DNA of 64,000 nucleotides. It comes from Xylanivirga thermophila. Lineage in GTDB: Bacteria > Bacillota > Clostridia > Caldicoprobacterales > Xylanivirgaceae. The position numbers were made by a program, and so were the translations under genes. This document shows, in pieces, positions 8,166 through 17,415 of the stretch. The notes under the pieces are model-generated. The model was not told where the DNA came from and did not search any database. It saw nothing but the letters and a program-made list of their open reading frames with translations. Position 1 is the first letter of the stretch; each line of letters starts with the position of its first letter. The stretch is from contig NZ_RXHQ01000004.1 in the NCBI RefSeq assembly GCF_004138105.1, forward strand, positions 62,001 through 126,000, in the 5' to 3' direction.

Positions 8166-10190
8166 TTATCCCCTCACTATTCCCACCGATTGTACTTCAA
8201 CATTATTATCAAGTTCGTTATAGGATAATACCACGAGATCCGGCACCATTTGTTCTGTGAGCCTTTTAAAATACATTCTAACTATCGGTGCTGTAAGCAC
8301 TATAGGCTGTATCCCTAAAGAAGCTGCATTATTCAATTCTTTATGCAGATTATTTAATATTTTTTGGCCTTCATTAGGTTCCATTGCTAAATACGAGCCA
8401 TGTTCAGTTTGTTTTATACTATCCATAATTCTTTGCTCTAATTGATTATCTAAGGTGATTATCTTACCCTTTTTATCAGGCATAAATCTATAGGTAATAG
8501 TTCTATTTAAAGCCTGCCTAACATATTCAGTTAGCATATCAGTATCTCTCGTCAAAGGAGCGTAGTCAGCCAATGTCTCCAATATGGTAGACATATCCCT
8601 TATTGGTACATCCTCCTTTATAAGATTACAAAGCACCTTCTGTATCTCCCCTACGGTCATAAGCTTTGGTACCAGCTCATCAACTAAAGAAGGATATTTC
8701 TCCTTCATATTATCCAAAAGCACCTGTACTTCTTGTCTGCCCATCAATTCATGTCCATAGCGCTTTATGATCTGGGTAAGATGTGTAGCCATCACAGATG
8801 GAGGATCCACAACTGTATATCCCAATATCTCAGCCTTTTCCTTATCCTTTTCATCTATCCATTTAGCAGGCAAACCAAATGCAGGCTCTATCGTATCTAT
8901 GCCTTCAATTTCGCCCTGTGCCGTACCTGGATCCATTGCTAAAAAATGGTCTATAAAAACCTGCCCACGAGTTACTTCTATACCTTTTATCTTTATAATA
9001 TATTCATTTGGATCCAATTGAATATTGTCCCTTAATCGAATCATGGGTACTACCAATCCCAAATCCAGGGCCATTTGCCTCCTTATCATAACTACCCTAT
9101 CTAAGAGATCTCCTCCTTGATTAACATCTGCTAATGGTATTATACCATATCCAAATTCTAATTCTATAGGATCGACCTGTAATAAACTTGCAATATTTTC
9201 TGGTTTTTTTATATCTTCTATCTGTTGTTCTACCGATTCCACCTCTTCTTGTTCTTCAAATCCTGTTTGTACCTTGTATATATTACGCCCCAAAATGGCA
9301 AAAATAGCAGCCATTATAAAAAGTATTGGTTTTGGAAATCCAGGAAAGAAAGCCATTATTACAAGCATAATACTTGCTAAAACAAGTACCATAGGCTGTC
9401 CAGTTGACTGTTTAAAAAGATCCTCACCAAAGCTCGATTCAGAAGCTGCCCTCGTTACTATTATACCTGATGCAGTAGAGATGAGAAGGGCCGGTATCTG
9501 GCTTACCAATCCATCACCCACTGTAAGCAATGTATATTTCTGCATTACTTCATTAAATCCGCCATCATTTCGCCCTATTATTACACCGCCTACGATATTT
9601 ATGATAGTAATGATAATACCTACTACAGCATCACCTTTTACAAACTTACTTGCACCATCCATCGCACCATAAAAATCCGCTTCCCGTTGTATATCTTTTC
9701 GTTTTCTTTTGGCCGTTTGCTCATCGATAAGCCCTGAGTTTAGATCAGCATCTATAGCCATCTGTTTACCAGGCATGGCATCCAGAGTAAATCGTGCCCC
9801 TACTTCTGCAACACGTTCTGCACCTTTAGTAATTACCACAAACTGTACTATTATAATTATAAGAAATATTATAAAACCGACAACAGGATTACCTTGTATT
9901 ACAAAATTACCAAATGTCTCTATTACCTTTCCTGCATAACCCTCATTTAATATTAACCTAGTTGACGATATATTAAGTCCCAATCTAAATAAAGTAGACA
10001 ACAGTAGCAAAGATGGAAATATAGAAAACTCCAAGGGCTCCTTTATATATATTGTCATAAGCAAAATAACCAAAGATAGTGCGAGATTCAATGTTAAAAG
10101 TATGTCCAACAATAATGCAGGTAAAGGAAATATGATAAGTAGCACTATTGAAATGACAATAAAAGCTATAAATATATCTGCAAATTTCAA
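8166..10190 (-). CDS. flhA: flagellar type III export gate protein FlhA
   Basis: A 674-residue FlhA. The N-terminal 300 residues are hydrophobic, with about eight predicted membrane segments separated by the charged FHIPEP-family loop (RFTLDAMPGKQMAIDADLNSG region). The rest is the cytosolic FlhA-C domain that docks export chaperones and cargo. The start is a TTG at 10190 preceded by GGGGGTG; no ATG lies upstream in a better context. It is the transmembrane export gate that, with FlhB, FliP, FliQ and FliR, moves rod, hook and filament proteins out of the cell. Confidence 0.96.
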   Translation of the reverse strand: MKFADIFIAFIVISIVLLIIFPLPALLLDILLTLNLALSLVILLMTIYIKEPLEFSIFPSLLLLSTLFRLGLNISSTRLILNEGYAGKVIETFGNFVIQGNPVVGFIIFLIIIIVQFVVITKGAERVAEVGARFTLDAMPGKQMAIDADLNSGLIDEQTAKRKRKDIQREADFYGAMDGASKFVKGDAVVGIIITIINIVGGVIIGRNDGGFNEVMQKYTLLTVGDGLVSQIPALLISTASGIIVTRAASESSFGEDLFKQSTGQPMVLVLASIMLVIMAFFPGFPKPILFIMAAIFAILGRNIYKVQTGFEEQEEVESVEQQIEDIKKPENIASLLQVDPIELEFGYGIIPLADVNQGGDLLDRVVMIRRQMALDLGLVVPMIRLRDNIQLDPNEYIIKIKGIEVTRGQVFIDHFLAMDPGTAQGEIEGIDTIEPAFGLPAKWIDEKDKEKAEILGYTVVDPPSVMATHLTQIIKRYGHELMGRQEVQVLLDNMKEKYPSLVDELVPKLMTVGEIQKVLCNLIKEDVPIRDMSTILETLADYAPLTRDTDMLTEYVRQALNRTITYRFMPDKKGKIITLDNQLEQRIMDSIKQTEHGSYLAMEPNEGQKILNNLHKELNNAASLGIQPIVLTAPIVRMYFKRLTEQMVPDLVVLSYNELDNNVEVQSVGIVRG

Positions 10191-10224
10191 ATCAACACCC
10201 CCTTATACTACTATCGTCCAGCTA

Positions 10225-11325
10225 TTAAAAAACATTTTTCCCTTTTAAATTGTATACAAAAGCTAAAACCTCGGCTACTGCCCTAAACAATTCAGGTGGT
10301 ATACTTTGCCCTATATCGGTAGATTTATAAAGCGCTTGAGCCAGCGGCTTGTTTTCTACTATTGTAATATCATTTTCTCTTGCTACATCCTTTATTTTTA
10401 ATGCTACATAGTCTTGACCTTTTGCAAGCACAATAGGTGCATCGCCTGCTTTGGGATCATACTTTATAGCAACAGCATAATGGGTAGGATTTGTAATTAT
10501 CACATCTGCATCAAGCATATCCTGCATCATTCTACGCATACTTATCTGGCGTTGCTTTTCCTTTATTTTAGACTTTACAAGGGGATCCCCTTCCGTCTGC
10601 TTGTATTCTTCTTTTATCTCCTGTTTTGTCATCATGATACTCTTTTCATACTCCCGCCACTGAAAGAAATAGTCAAATATGGCCAAACCGGCTAACGCCG
10701 CACCGCACTTAAGCCCAATATCTATCCCTAAGTCCCCTATGGCTTTTGCACCTGAAAAAATATCAGTTTTAGGTATTTCATTGATATAGCTCCATTTGCT
10801 CGATATTTCCTTATAGGATATGCTTCCTATCAAGGCAAGCTTTATAATCGATTTTAGAAGCTCCATCAATGAGCGTTTTGAAAAGATACGCTTAAAACCT
10901 TGTATAGGGTTTATTCTTGAAAAATCAGGCTTTAATGGATTCTCCGTAAAAACAACTCCTACTTGGGCATAATTTATAACTATACCCACTATTAATGCAA
11001 CTCCTAAAATAGGTAAAATTATTGTAACCACATATATCATGGTTGATAAAAAAACTTCATATAACCCCTTAGGAGTAAAAAAACTATCAATTGGCTCCTC
11101 AATATAGAGAAATTTATTGTATACCTTTTCCAACTTATCTACCATATAGGGAGCCAATGCTTTAAGGGCAGCAAACATAGCTAATATAGTAGCTGCTGAA
11201 TTCAGCTCCATACTCCTTACTACCTGCCCCTTCTTTCTGGCATCCTGCCTTCGCTTCGGAGTTGCTTTTTCAGTTTTCTCATCAGCAAATAGTTGTATAT
11301 CCATATGAGCACTTGTATATATCAC
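10225..11325 (-). CDS. flhB: flagellar export switch protein FlhB
   Basis: A 366-residue FlhB. The N-terminus has the family signature EKTEKATPKRRQDARKKGQV. Four membrane segments follow, then the cytosolic FlhB-C with the autocleavage motif NPTH at about residues 279-282 (cleavage between Asn and Pro). FlhB switches export from rod/hook substrates to filament substrates together with FliK. The GTG start at 11325 overlaps the fliR TGA by four bases (GTGA), so translation is coupled. An internal ATG at 11304 is possible but has no ribosome binding site. Confidence 0.96.
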   Translation of the reverse strand: MIYTSAHMDIQLFADEKTEKATPKRRQDARKKGQVVRSMELNSAATILAMFAALKALAPYMVDKLEKVYNKFLYIEEPIDSFFTPKGLYEVFLSTMIYVVTIILPILGVALIVGIVINYAQVGVVFTENPLKPDFSRINPIQGFKRIFSKRSLMELLKSIIKLALIGSISYKEISSKWSYINEIPKTDIFSGAKAIGDLGIDIGLKCGAALAGLAIFDYFFQWREYEKSIMMTKQEIKEEYKQTEGDPLVKSKIKEKQRQISMRRMMQDMLDADVIITNPTHYAVAIKYDPKAGDAPIVLAKGQDYVALKIKDVARENDITIVENKPLAQALYKSTDIGQSIPPELFRAVAEVLAFVYNLKGKNVF

Positions 11326-12107
11326 TTAGGCGCCATTCCTCCTATGATAGTTTTTATATCATGGAACATATTTGAAAATTCACCATTTAACATGCCTATA
11401 TAAACGGGAATAAACAAGAATAATGCAATTAACCCTACTAGTATCTTTATAGGTATGCCTATTACAAATACATTCATTTGCGGTATAGTACGCACCATAA
11501 TACCTAAAGCTACTTCTGTCAATAGAGCAGCCCCCACTACAGGTAAGGCTAGCTTAAGAGCAAATATAAAATAAGTTTTGAACATGGCAAATATCTGCCA
11601 AAATATATCAGCCGTTATACTTATCCTGCCAGGGGGTAAAACTTCAAAACTATCTACTAAAAGCTTTATAAGAGTATGATGGCCATCCACTACAAAAAAC
11701 AATAACAAAGCCAATATATTGTTAAAATTGCCCAAAAGGGGCACCTGAATATTATTTTGTGGATCTAATACATTTACAATCCCAAACCCTATCTGAGTAT
11801 CTATAAGCTGACCTCCTGTCAATATGGCTGAAAAAAATAGTGTAGTTACATATCCCATGGCAAAGCCTATAACCAGTTCCTTGGTAGAATAATATAGTAT
11901 TTTAAAAAAACTATCCAGCTGTATTATCATATCCATAGATTCATATGTAGTAATAGCCAGTGATAGAATAACAGAAAAGCCTATTTTTAAGTAAAAAGGA
12001 ATATTTTTTCTGCTAAAAATAGGCGACATAAGAAACATACCCGTAATTCTTGAAAATACCAACAAAAAAAGATCAAACCTAGTAAAAAGACCATCTACAA
12101 AATCCAT
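11322..12107 (-). CDS. fliR: flagellar export gate protein FliR
   Basis: A 261-residue, strongly hydrophobic protein with the FliR family pattern: RITGMFLMSPIFSRKNIP near the N-terminus, then LIDTQIGFGIVNVLDPQ and a C-terminal KILVGLIALFLFIPVYIG segment. It forms the core of the type III export channel with FliP and FliQ and engages FlhB, encoded downstream with a four-base overlap. Length is normal. Confidence 0.95.
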   Translation of the reverse strand: MDFVDGLFTRFDLFLLVFSRITGMFLMSPIFSRKNIPFYLKIGFSVILSLAITTYESMDMIIQLDSFFKILYYSTKELVIGFAMGYVTTLFFSAILTGGQLIDTQIGFGIVNVLDPQNNIQVPLLGNFNNILALLLFFVVDGHHTLIKLLVDSFEVLPPGRISITADIFWQIFAMFKTYFIFALKLALPVVGAALLTEVALGIMVRTIPQMNVFVIGIPIKILVGLIALFLFIPVYIGMLNGEFSNMFHDIKTIIGGMAPK

Positions 12108-12114
12108 AACATAT

Positions 12115-12387
12115 TCACAATCCTATAAACGAATTAATGCTATCATAAAGCTTTAATGTATACTCAGTCATTGTTCTAAGCATCCAAGGCCCAAATATAT
12201 ATATAGCCAGCACAATAGCCAATATTTTAGGAATAAACACCATGGTCTGTTCATTTATTTGAGTAGTAGCTTGAAAAATTGCTACTAATAGTCCCATTAC
12301 AAGCCCTAATATGAGCATAGGTGCGGCTATGGTGATACCAGTATATATTGCCTGTTGGGCAATTCCAATGACATCTCTTTGGGTCAT
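12115..12387 (-). CDS. fliQ: flagellar export gate protein FliQ
   Basis: A 90-residue protein with two membrane helices separated by a short loop containing ATTQINEQTMVFIPK, the FliQ/SpaQ signature. It packs around FliP/FliR in the export gate. An AGGTG site precedes the ATG, and the fliPQR order is the usual one. Confidence 0.95.
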   Translation of the reverse strand: MTQRDVIGIAQQAIYTGITIAAPMLILGLVMGLLVAIFQATTQINEQTMVFIPKILAIVLAIYIFGPWMLRTMTEYTLKLYDSINSFIGL

Positions 12388-12402
12388 ATATATTCACCTC
12401 TA

Positions 12403-13176
12403 TTATCTAAATCCCGTAATCAGAGTTTTGACCACTAAATTCCAACCATCTACCATCACAAACAATAGTATCTTAAATGGCAGAGAGATGATAGCCGGTG
12501 GTAGCATCATCATTCCCATCGACATTAGAGTGCTTGCAACTACCATATCTATTATTATAAATGGTATAAATATCAAGAAACCCATTTGAAACGCTGTTTT
12601 TAGCTCGCTTATTATAAAAGATGGTATAAGTACCCTGTTTGGAATATCCTCCAATTTTTCAGGAGCATCTTGTTTATCTAGACTTAAAAATAATTTTAAA
12701 TCCTTATTCCTGGTCTGCTTTAACATAAATTCTCTAAGAGGCTCCATACCTTTTTTCAAAGCTTGCTCTTCGTTTATTTCACCTGCCAAATATGGTTGAA
12801 TAGCATTATCATTTATCTTTGTACCAACAGGTGCCATTATAAAAAATGTTAGAAATAATGCTAAACCTATAAGCACTTGATTTGGAGGCATCTGCTGAGT
12901 ACCTAAACCATTTCTGACAAATGATAATACCACTATTATTCTAGTAAAACTGGTCATCATTATAAGTATAGAAGGGGCTAAGGATAAAATCGTAAGTATA
13001 AACAGTATTTGTATGCTATTAAATACCTCCCTAGGCGTTTTTGCCTCATCTACATTTATACCGACCTTCGGAATAGGATATTCAGGTTGGGCGAAAGCAA
13101 TATTATTGGTACAGTTTAAAAAGACCATGCATAAAAAAATAATGAAGGTTAATTTTAAAAAGGTTTTTCTATTCAT
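12403..13176 (-). CDS. fliP: flagellar export gate protein FliP
   Basis: From the ATG at 13176 the protein has 257 residues and begins with a clear signal peptide (MNRKTF, hydrophobic core, AFAQ cleavage region), as FliP proteins do. An ATG 21 bases upstream would add MITGWGI, but a GGGATGGGG site is well placed for 13176. Family blocks include TSFTRIIVVLSFVRNGLGTQ, PPNQVLIGLALFLTFFIM and a C-terminal pair of membrane helices with LMSMGMMMLPP. It nucleates the FliPQR export channel. The start overlaps the fliO end by eight bases. Confidence 0.95.
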   Translation of the reverse strand: MNRKTFLKLTFIIFLCMVFLNCTNNIAFAQPEYPIPKVGINVDEAKTPREVFNSIQILFILTILSLAPSILIMMTSFTRIIVVLSFVRNGLGTQQMPPNQVLIGLALFLTFFIMAPVGTKINDNAIQPYLAGEINEEQALKKGMEPLREFMLKQTRNKDLKLFLSLDKQDAPEKLEDIPNRVLIPSFIISELKTAFQMGFLIFIPFIIIDMVVASTLMSMGMMMLPPAIISLPFKILLFVMVDGWNLVVKTLITGFR

Positions 13177-13612
13177 TATGCCCCATCCCGTTATCATTTC
13201 TTTTTATTTTATCAAGTTGTTTTTCCCATCCCTTATCATCCATATCAATACTTGTTTTGTTTTTTTCTCCTTTCCTTTTGTTAAAATATTTATTTAGCAG
13301 ACTGGAAAATTGACTTGGATTATCAAAAGCTATGGGTACAATATTTTTTTCATCTATCTGGCCTAAAAAATCTATATTATGATTAGTTACACCTATTAAA
13401 TAATACAGACCACCAACCTGTATGATGCATACCCATTTGTCATTGCCCACCATTATCCTATCTACAACCTTCATGAACTTGCTATGATTCAATTGTCTAC
13501 CTTTCATACCTATTAATCTGGTTGTAAAGTACGCGGCAAATATAATGGCGACAAACCCCAAAATAAGGATAAATGGCCTATAATCAACCTCTGGAAACAT
13601 ATTATTATCCAA
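13169..13612 (-). CDS. fliO: flagellar biosynthesis protein FliO/FliZ
   Basis: A 147-residue protein with one N-terminal membrane helix (about residues 12-32) and a small cytosolic FliO domain containing VVDRIMVGNDKWVCIIQVGG and YYLIGVT. The C-terminal 40 residues are lysine-rich and low in complexity. FliO helps assemble the FliP ring. The frame starts at TTG (13612), overlapping cheY by eight bases; an ATG at 13600 is a plausible alternative. Sequence conservation in this family is weak, so position between cheY and fliP carries much of the call. Confidence 0.85.
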   Translation of the reverse strand: MDNNMFPEVDYRPFILILGFVAIIFAAYFTTRLIGMKGRQLNHSKFMKVVDRIMVGNDKWVCIIQVGGLYYLIGVTNHNIDFLGQIDEKNIVPIAFDNPSQFSSLLNKYFNKRKGEKNKTSIDMDDKGWEKQLDKIKRNDNGMGHNE

Positions 13613-13967
13613 TAACCTTTTTTATAGCTTCTATAACTCTATCAGCTTGGAAAGGTTTAACAATAAAATCTTTAGCTCCAGATTGTATTGCTTCAATAAC
13701 CATAGCTTGTTGACCCATAGCGGAACACATAATAACCTTTGCCGATTTATCCATATTAGTTATTTCCTTTACAGCTTGTATACCATCCATCTCAGGCATG
13801 GTTATATCCATTACCACTAGGTCTGGGGACAATTCCTTATACTTCTCTACTGCTTTTGCCCCATTTTCAGCTTCTCCTACTACTTCATAATCATTTTTTG
13901 TTAAAATGTCTTTAAGCATCATACGCATAAAAGCTGCATCATCTACGATCAAAACTTTTTTCCCCAC
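13605..13967 (-). CDS. cheY: chemotaxis response regulator CheY
   Basis: A 120-residue single receiver domain. The acidic pair is in VDDAAFMRMML (Asp9, Asp10), the phosphoacceptor Asp54 in LVVMDITMPEMDG, the conserved switch Thr/Ser in IMCSAMG, and the lysine in FIVKPF. Phosphorylated by CheA, it binds FliM/FliY at the switch and is dephosphorylated by FliY and CheC. The start is GTG with AGGGAGA upstream. Its position between fliY and fliO is conserved in Firmicutes. Confidence 0.96.
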   Translation of the reverse strand: MGKKVLIVDDAAFMRMMLKDILTKNDYEVVGEAENGAKAVEKYKELSPDLVVMDITMPEMDGIQAVKEITNMDKSAKVIMCSAMGQQAMVIEAIQSGAKDFIVKPFQADRVIEAIKKVIG

Positions 13968-13991
13968 GATAAATCTCCCTCCATTTTTGTT

Positions 13992-15158
13992 TTATCCTAA
14001 TCTGGAAATACGCTTGTTAGGGCTTATTATATCTGTAATCCTCACACCAAAGCTATCTTCTATTACTACCACTTCGCCCTTTGCAATTAATTTGCCATTC
14101 ACCAAGATATCTACTGGTTCTCCTGCCATTTTATCCAACTCAATTATCGAACCAGAATTTAAATCTAAAATATCTTTTATTAATTTTTTGGTTCTGCCTA
14201 ATTCTACAGAAACCTGCAGGGGAACATCCAAAATTAGATCAATGTTCCCAGTATCCTGCGCCGAGGACGATGGTACAGACCCTTGTAATGGTTGAAAAGC
14301 AATTGGATGCACGTCTACAGGATTTTTTTCATTATATGTCATTTCCACATCAGGTGTAAGCACCTCCTCTTCGATCTGTTGCCCTTGGCTTTGCGGGGGT
14401 CGCATTTGCTTTTGCATCATTTGGGGCTTTTCTGTTTCCTGTTCTAGTTTAATATCCATTGCTGGTGTCTGGTTTACATTTAATAAACTATTTACTAGAT
14501 CTTTAGCAAATTCTATAGGCAGTAACTGCATCATATAACTATTTATAAGATTGCCTACCTCCATTTTAAAATTGATCTTTACAATAGGTTCATCAACATC
14601 AAAATAATCATATTGCTCACTCTCTGCAAAATTTATCGCAAAAGCCTTTGGGGGTGAAATATTTATGCTTTTATTTAACATTGTAGCTAATGACGTAGAC
14701 GATGAGCCTATCATTTGATTCATTACTTCACCTACAGCGCTAAGATGTAAATCGTTTAATTCCCCCTCTGTATTGGTACCATCCCCGCCCATCATCAAGT
14801 CTGTAATGATCTTTACGTCGTTTTCGTCTATTATAAGCAAATTAGTCCCTTCTAGACCGTTGGTATAGGACACTTCAACTGCAACAAAAGGAACTGGGTA
14901 TTGGGAAGCTAATTCCTTTAGAGTAGTTATGGTAACTTCCGGCGTAGTAATAGTTACTTTTTTTTGTAATAATGTTGACAAGGTAGTAGCAGCTGTCCCC
15001 ATGCTTATATTACCGATTTCACCCAAAGCATCCATTTCATCGAAACTCAATGTCTGTTCAGTCTGAATAGGCTCATTGTTATTGGAATTCTCCTCGGTTA
15101 AATTACCTGCCCCATTAAGCAATGCATCTATTTCTTCTTGAGATAGTATATCATTCAT
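13992..15158 (-). CDS. fliY: flagellar motor switch phosphatase FliY (CheC-FliN fusion)
   Basis: A 388-residue protein with three parts. The N-terminal SQEEIDALLNG resembles the CheY-binding peptide of FliM. A CheC-like phosphatase domain follows with both active-site signatures, GEIGNISMG and GEVMNQMIG. A glutamine- and proline-rich linker (residues about 245-275) leads to a C-terminal FliN/SpoA domain with VELGRTKK and INGKLIAKGEVVVIEDSFGVRITDI-like spacing. FliY combines the FliN role in the switch C-ring with CheY-P removal at the motor. The start overlaps the end of fliM by eight bases. Confidence 0.96.
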   Translation of the reverse strand: MNDILSQEEIDALLNGAGNLTEENSNNNEPIQTEQTLSFDEMDALGEIGNISMGTAATTLSTLLQKKVTITTPEVTITTLKELASQYPVPFVAVEVSYTNGLEGTNLLIIDENDVKIITDLMMGGDGTNTEGELNDLHLSAVGEVMNQMIGSSSTSLATMLNKSINISPPKAFAINFAESEQYDYFDVDEPIVKINFKMEVGNLINSYMMQLLPIEFAKDLVNSLLNVNQTPAMDIKLEQETEKPQMMQKQMRPPQSQGQQIEEEVLTPDVEMTYNEKNPVDVHPIAFQPLQGSVPSSSAQDTGNIDLILDVPLQVSVELGRTKKLIKDILDLNSGSIIELDKMAGEPVDILVNGKLIAKGEVVVIEDSFGVRITDIISPNKRISRLG

Positions 15159-16155
15159 TGTCGTTTAATTCACCTCTTTCGATGCCCGTTATTTGCACAG
15201 CCAAGTTATTATCCTGGGTGCCTATTATTCCATCAAATTTTTTTATATTTTCCACAAACACTTCCGCATCTTCATTCATCTTTCTGTTAAGTTTGATTAT
15301 ATCTCCAGGTTGCAATTCTATAAAATCCCTGACTGTTATACAGGTCTGTCCTAATATTGCCTTTAAAGTTAACTGTGTATTAGCAATACGGCGGGTTACA
15401 ACCGAAGACTTAGCATTATTGGTATCATGTGATGCGGCAGTTTTGGAAGAAAACCAAAATTTGGTGCTTAGTTGATTTATTATAGGCTCTATAACTATAT
15501 GAGGAATACATATATTCATCATTCCCTCTATATCTCCTATCAGTATATTTAATGTAATAAGTGCTATAGTTTCATTAGGAGATATAATCTGTGCAAATTG
15601 GGCATTTGTTTCTACACGTTCTAGAAAAAAATTTGCCTTAAGCACATTTGCCCATGCATCACTCATCATTTTTAAGAGTTCTTTTAAAATTTTGCCTATT
15701 AAACTAATTTCGATTTCTGTAAAATCCCTCACCTTATCCATCGTTTCTCCCGGGCCTCCAAGCAGTTTATCAACTATTGCAAATGCAATGCTTGGAGACA
15801 TGGTAACCATTATGGATCCTTCCAATGGTTTAAAACCTACTATACCTAGCATTACAGGATCCGGAAGAGAATTGTTAAATTCATAATACGTAAGGGGCTC
15901 TACAGATACCACATTCGCCTGACAATATGCCCTTAAGGTCCCTGATAAATAAGATGACATCAGTCTGCAAAAGTTCTCATATATAATTTGCATAGTTCGT
16001 AGTTGGTCTTTTGCAAATTTATTAGGACGTCTAAAATCATATACCCTTACCTTTTTTTCCTGCGTTTGCTCCTGTATTCCTTCTACATCAACTTCTCCTG
16101 AATTTAGAGCCCTGAGCAGTTCATCTATTTCCTGCTGGGATAGCACATCCGACAT
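15151..16155 (-). CDS. fliM: flagellar motor switch protein FliM
   Basis: A 334-residue FliM with the N-terminal CheY-P-binding motif LSQQEIDELL, a middle CheC-like domain lacking the phosphatase residues, and a C-terminal SpoA domain that pairs with FliN/FliY. It forms the middle of the C-ring and receives CheY-P. A GGGGGGAAGG site precedes the ATG. It shares its N-terminal peptide pattern with FliY, encoded next. Confidence 0.96.
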   Translation of the reverse strand: MSDVLSQQEIDELLRALNSGEVDVEGIQEQTQEKKVRVYDFRRPNKFAKDQLRTMQIIYENFCRLMSSYLSGTLRAYCQANVVSVEPLTYYEFNNSLPDPVMLGIVGFKPLEGSIMVTMSPSIAFAIVDKLLGGPGETMDKVRDFTEIEISLIGKILKELLKMMSDAWANVLKANFFLERVETNAQFAQIISPNETIALITLNILIGDIEGMMNICIPHIVIEPIINQLSTKFWFSSKTAASHDTNNAKSSVVTRRIANTQLTLKAILGQTCITVRDFIELQPGDIIKLNRKMNEDAEVFVENIKKFDGIIGTQDNNLAVQITGIERGELNDNE

Positions 16156-16184
16156 GGCCTTCCCCCCTTTTTGAGCCTGTGCTG

Positions 16185-16619
16185 TTATTGCTGAATTACA
16201 AATTCATTGAAGTATATATTAGTAATATTATCAATTTTTAATGTACTTTGTAAATCCTTTTTTATCATATTTTTAAGATTTTCCTGTATTTCCTGTTGAT
16301 TTATATCCTTTTCCGTAACATCTCTTAAAATTGAAATTATTCTATCACGCACCTTCGGTATATTATCTTCCACTACCTTTTGTGATTGTTCATCAATTAC
16401 CTCTATATATATCTCCGTCTTTAAAATAGCTCCACTATCTTTTAAATTAGTTATAAATGGTGCACCAGTACTAAGTACTATGTTTTTGCCTGTGTATTTT
16501 TTGCTACTTGCCTGTACATTAGCACTTTGCGGATTGTATAGTGCCTTTATAATAAAAACACCTATACAAATAAAAATTATAAGTAAACTTGTAAGTATTA
16601 TCATCCATGATTTTTTCAT
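16185..16619 (-). CDS. fliL: flagellar basal body-associated protein FliL
   Basis: A 144-residue single-pass membrane protein: a short basic cytosolic start (MKKSW), one membrane helix at about residues 7-27, and an extracytoplasmic FliL domain ending in the usual region with DITNIYFNEFVIQQ-like strand. FliL surrounds the stator and modulates MotAB engagement. It lies between motB and fliM, the normal position. Confidence 0.92.
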   Translation of the reverse strand: MKKSWMIILTSLLIIFICIGVFIIKALYNPQSANVQASSKKYTGKNIVLSTGAPFITNLKDSGAILKTEIYIEVIDEQSQKVVEDNIPKVRDRIISILRDVTEKDINQQEIQENLKNMIKKDLQSTLKIDNITNIYFNEFVIQQ

Positions 16620-16629
16620 AGCCTATACC

Positions 16630-17415
16630 TTACTCCTTTTTCGTATCTATGGTCTTAATATCACCGCTTGATCTAACTATGGTAATATCAACCCTTCTGT
16701 TTTGTGACATTCCTTCTTCCGTATCATTAGGTGATATTGGGTAATATTCTCCATATCCTGCAAAAGAAAGTTTATTACCTGGTATACCATACCCTTCTTG
16801 AAAATATCGTACTACCCTTGCTGCCCGCCCACCAGACAATTCCCAATTCGTGGGATATATATAAGTATTTATTGGCCGACTATCCGTATGTCCTTCTACC
16901 CTTATACGCTGTATCTGATTATCAAATTTTTTTAGAATTTGGGCAACACCATTTAATATTGATACAGCATCATCCTTTATGTCTGCCTTACCAGTATCAA
17001 ACAGTACATATTCTCTAAATCTTACTAATATCTCAGTTTGGGTTTTTGATAGCTGTACTTCTGCTTGTATATCATTCTCCCTTAAATATTCATCCATATC
17101 TTTATATAGTTGTACAAATTGATCTTGAACATTTTTTTCTGTATTTCCGTCTTTTTTCCCATCCTTATCGCTTATTTTACGTTCCATTTCTGGCATATCT
17201 CCAAACTCAGCAGTAATAGTATCGGGGTTCCCATCTAAAACGCCTATACCACCTTGTAATGAAGAAACTAACGTTCGCCATTTTGCAGCATCTATTGTGG
17301 AAAAGGAAAATAACAACACGAAGAAGGTCAAGAGCAGAGTAACCAGATCACTATAGGTAGTTAGCCATTCAGCTTGATTACTACCACTATCACGTGTCTT
17401 TCGTTTCCTACTCAA
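16630..17415 (-). CDS. motB: flagellar stator protein MotB
   Basis: A 261-residue MotB. One membrane helix near the N-terminus carries the proton- or ion-binding aspartate (Asp23 in TTYSDLVTLL). A plug/linker and an OmpA-like peptidoglycan-binding domain follow, with RVEGHTDSRPI and NWELSGGRAARV. The start is TTG at 17415, eight bases inside motA, with GGAGG upstream at good spacing. Together with MotA it forms the torque-generating channel. The sequence alone does not settle H+ versus Na+ use. Confidence 0.95.
   Translation of the reverse strand: MSRKRKTRDSGSNQAEWLTTYSDLVTLLLTFFVLLFSFSTIDAAKWRTLVSSLQGGIGVLDGNPDTITAEFGDMPEMERKISDKDGKKDGNTEKNVQDQFVQLYKDMDEYLRENDIQAEVQLSKTQTEILVRFREYVLFDTGKADIKDDAVSILNGVAQILKKFDNQIQRIRVEGHTDSRPINTYIYPTNWELSGGRAARVVRYFQEGYGIPGNKLSFAGYGEYYPISPNDTEEGMSQNRRVDITIVRSSGDIKTIDTKKE

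Noticed and set aside
9274-9672. Plus-strand open frame of 132 codons
   Set aside because: It is antisense to flhA, whose frame is unambiguous; no family pattern.
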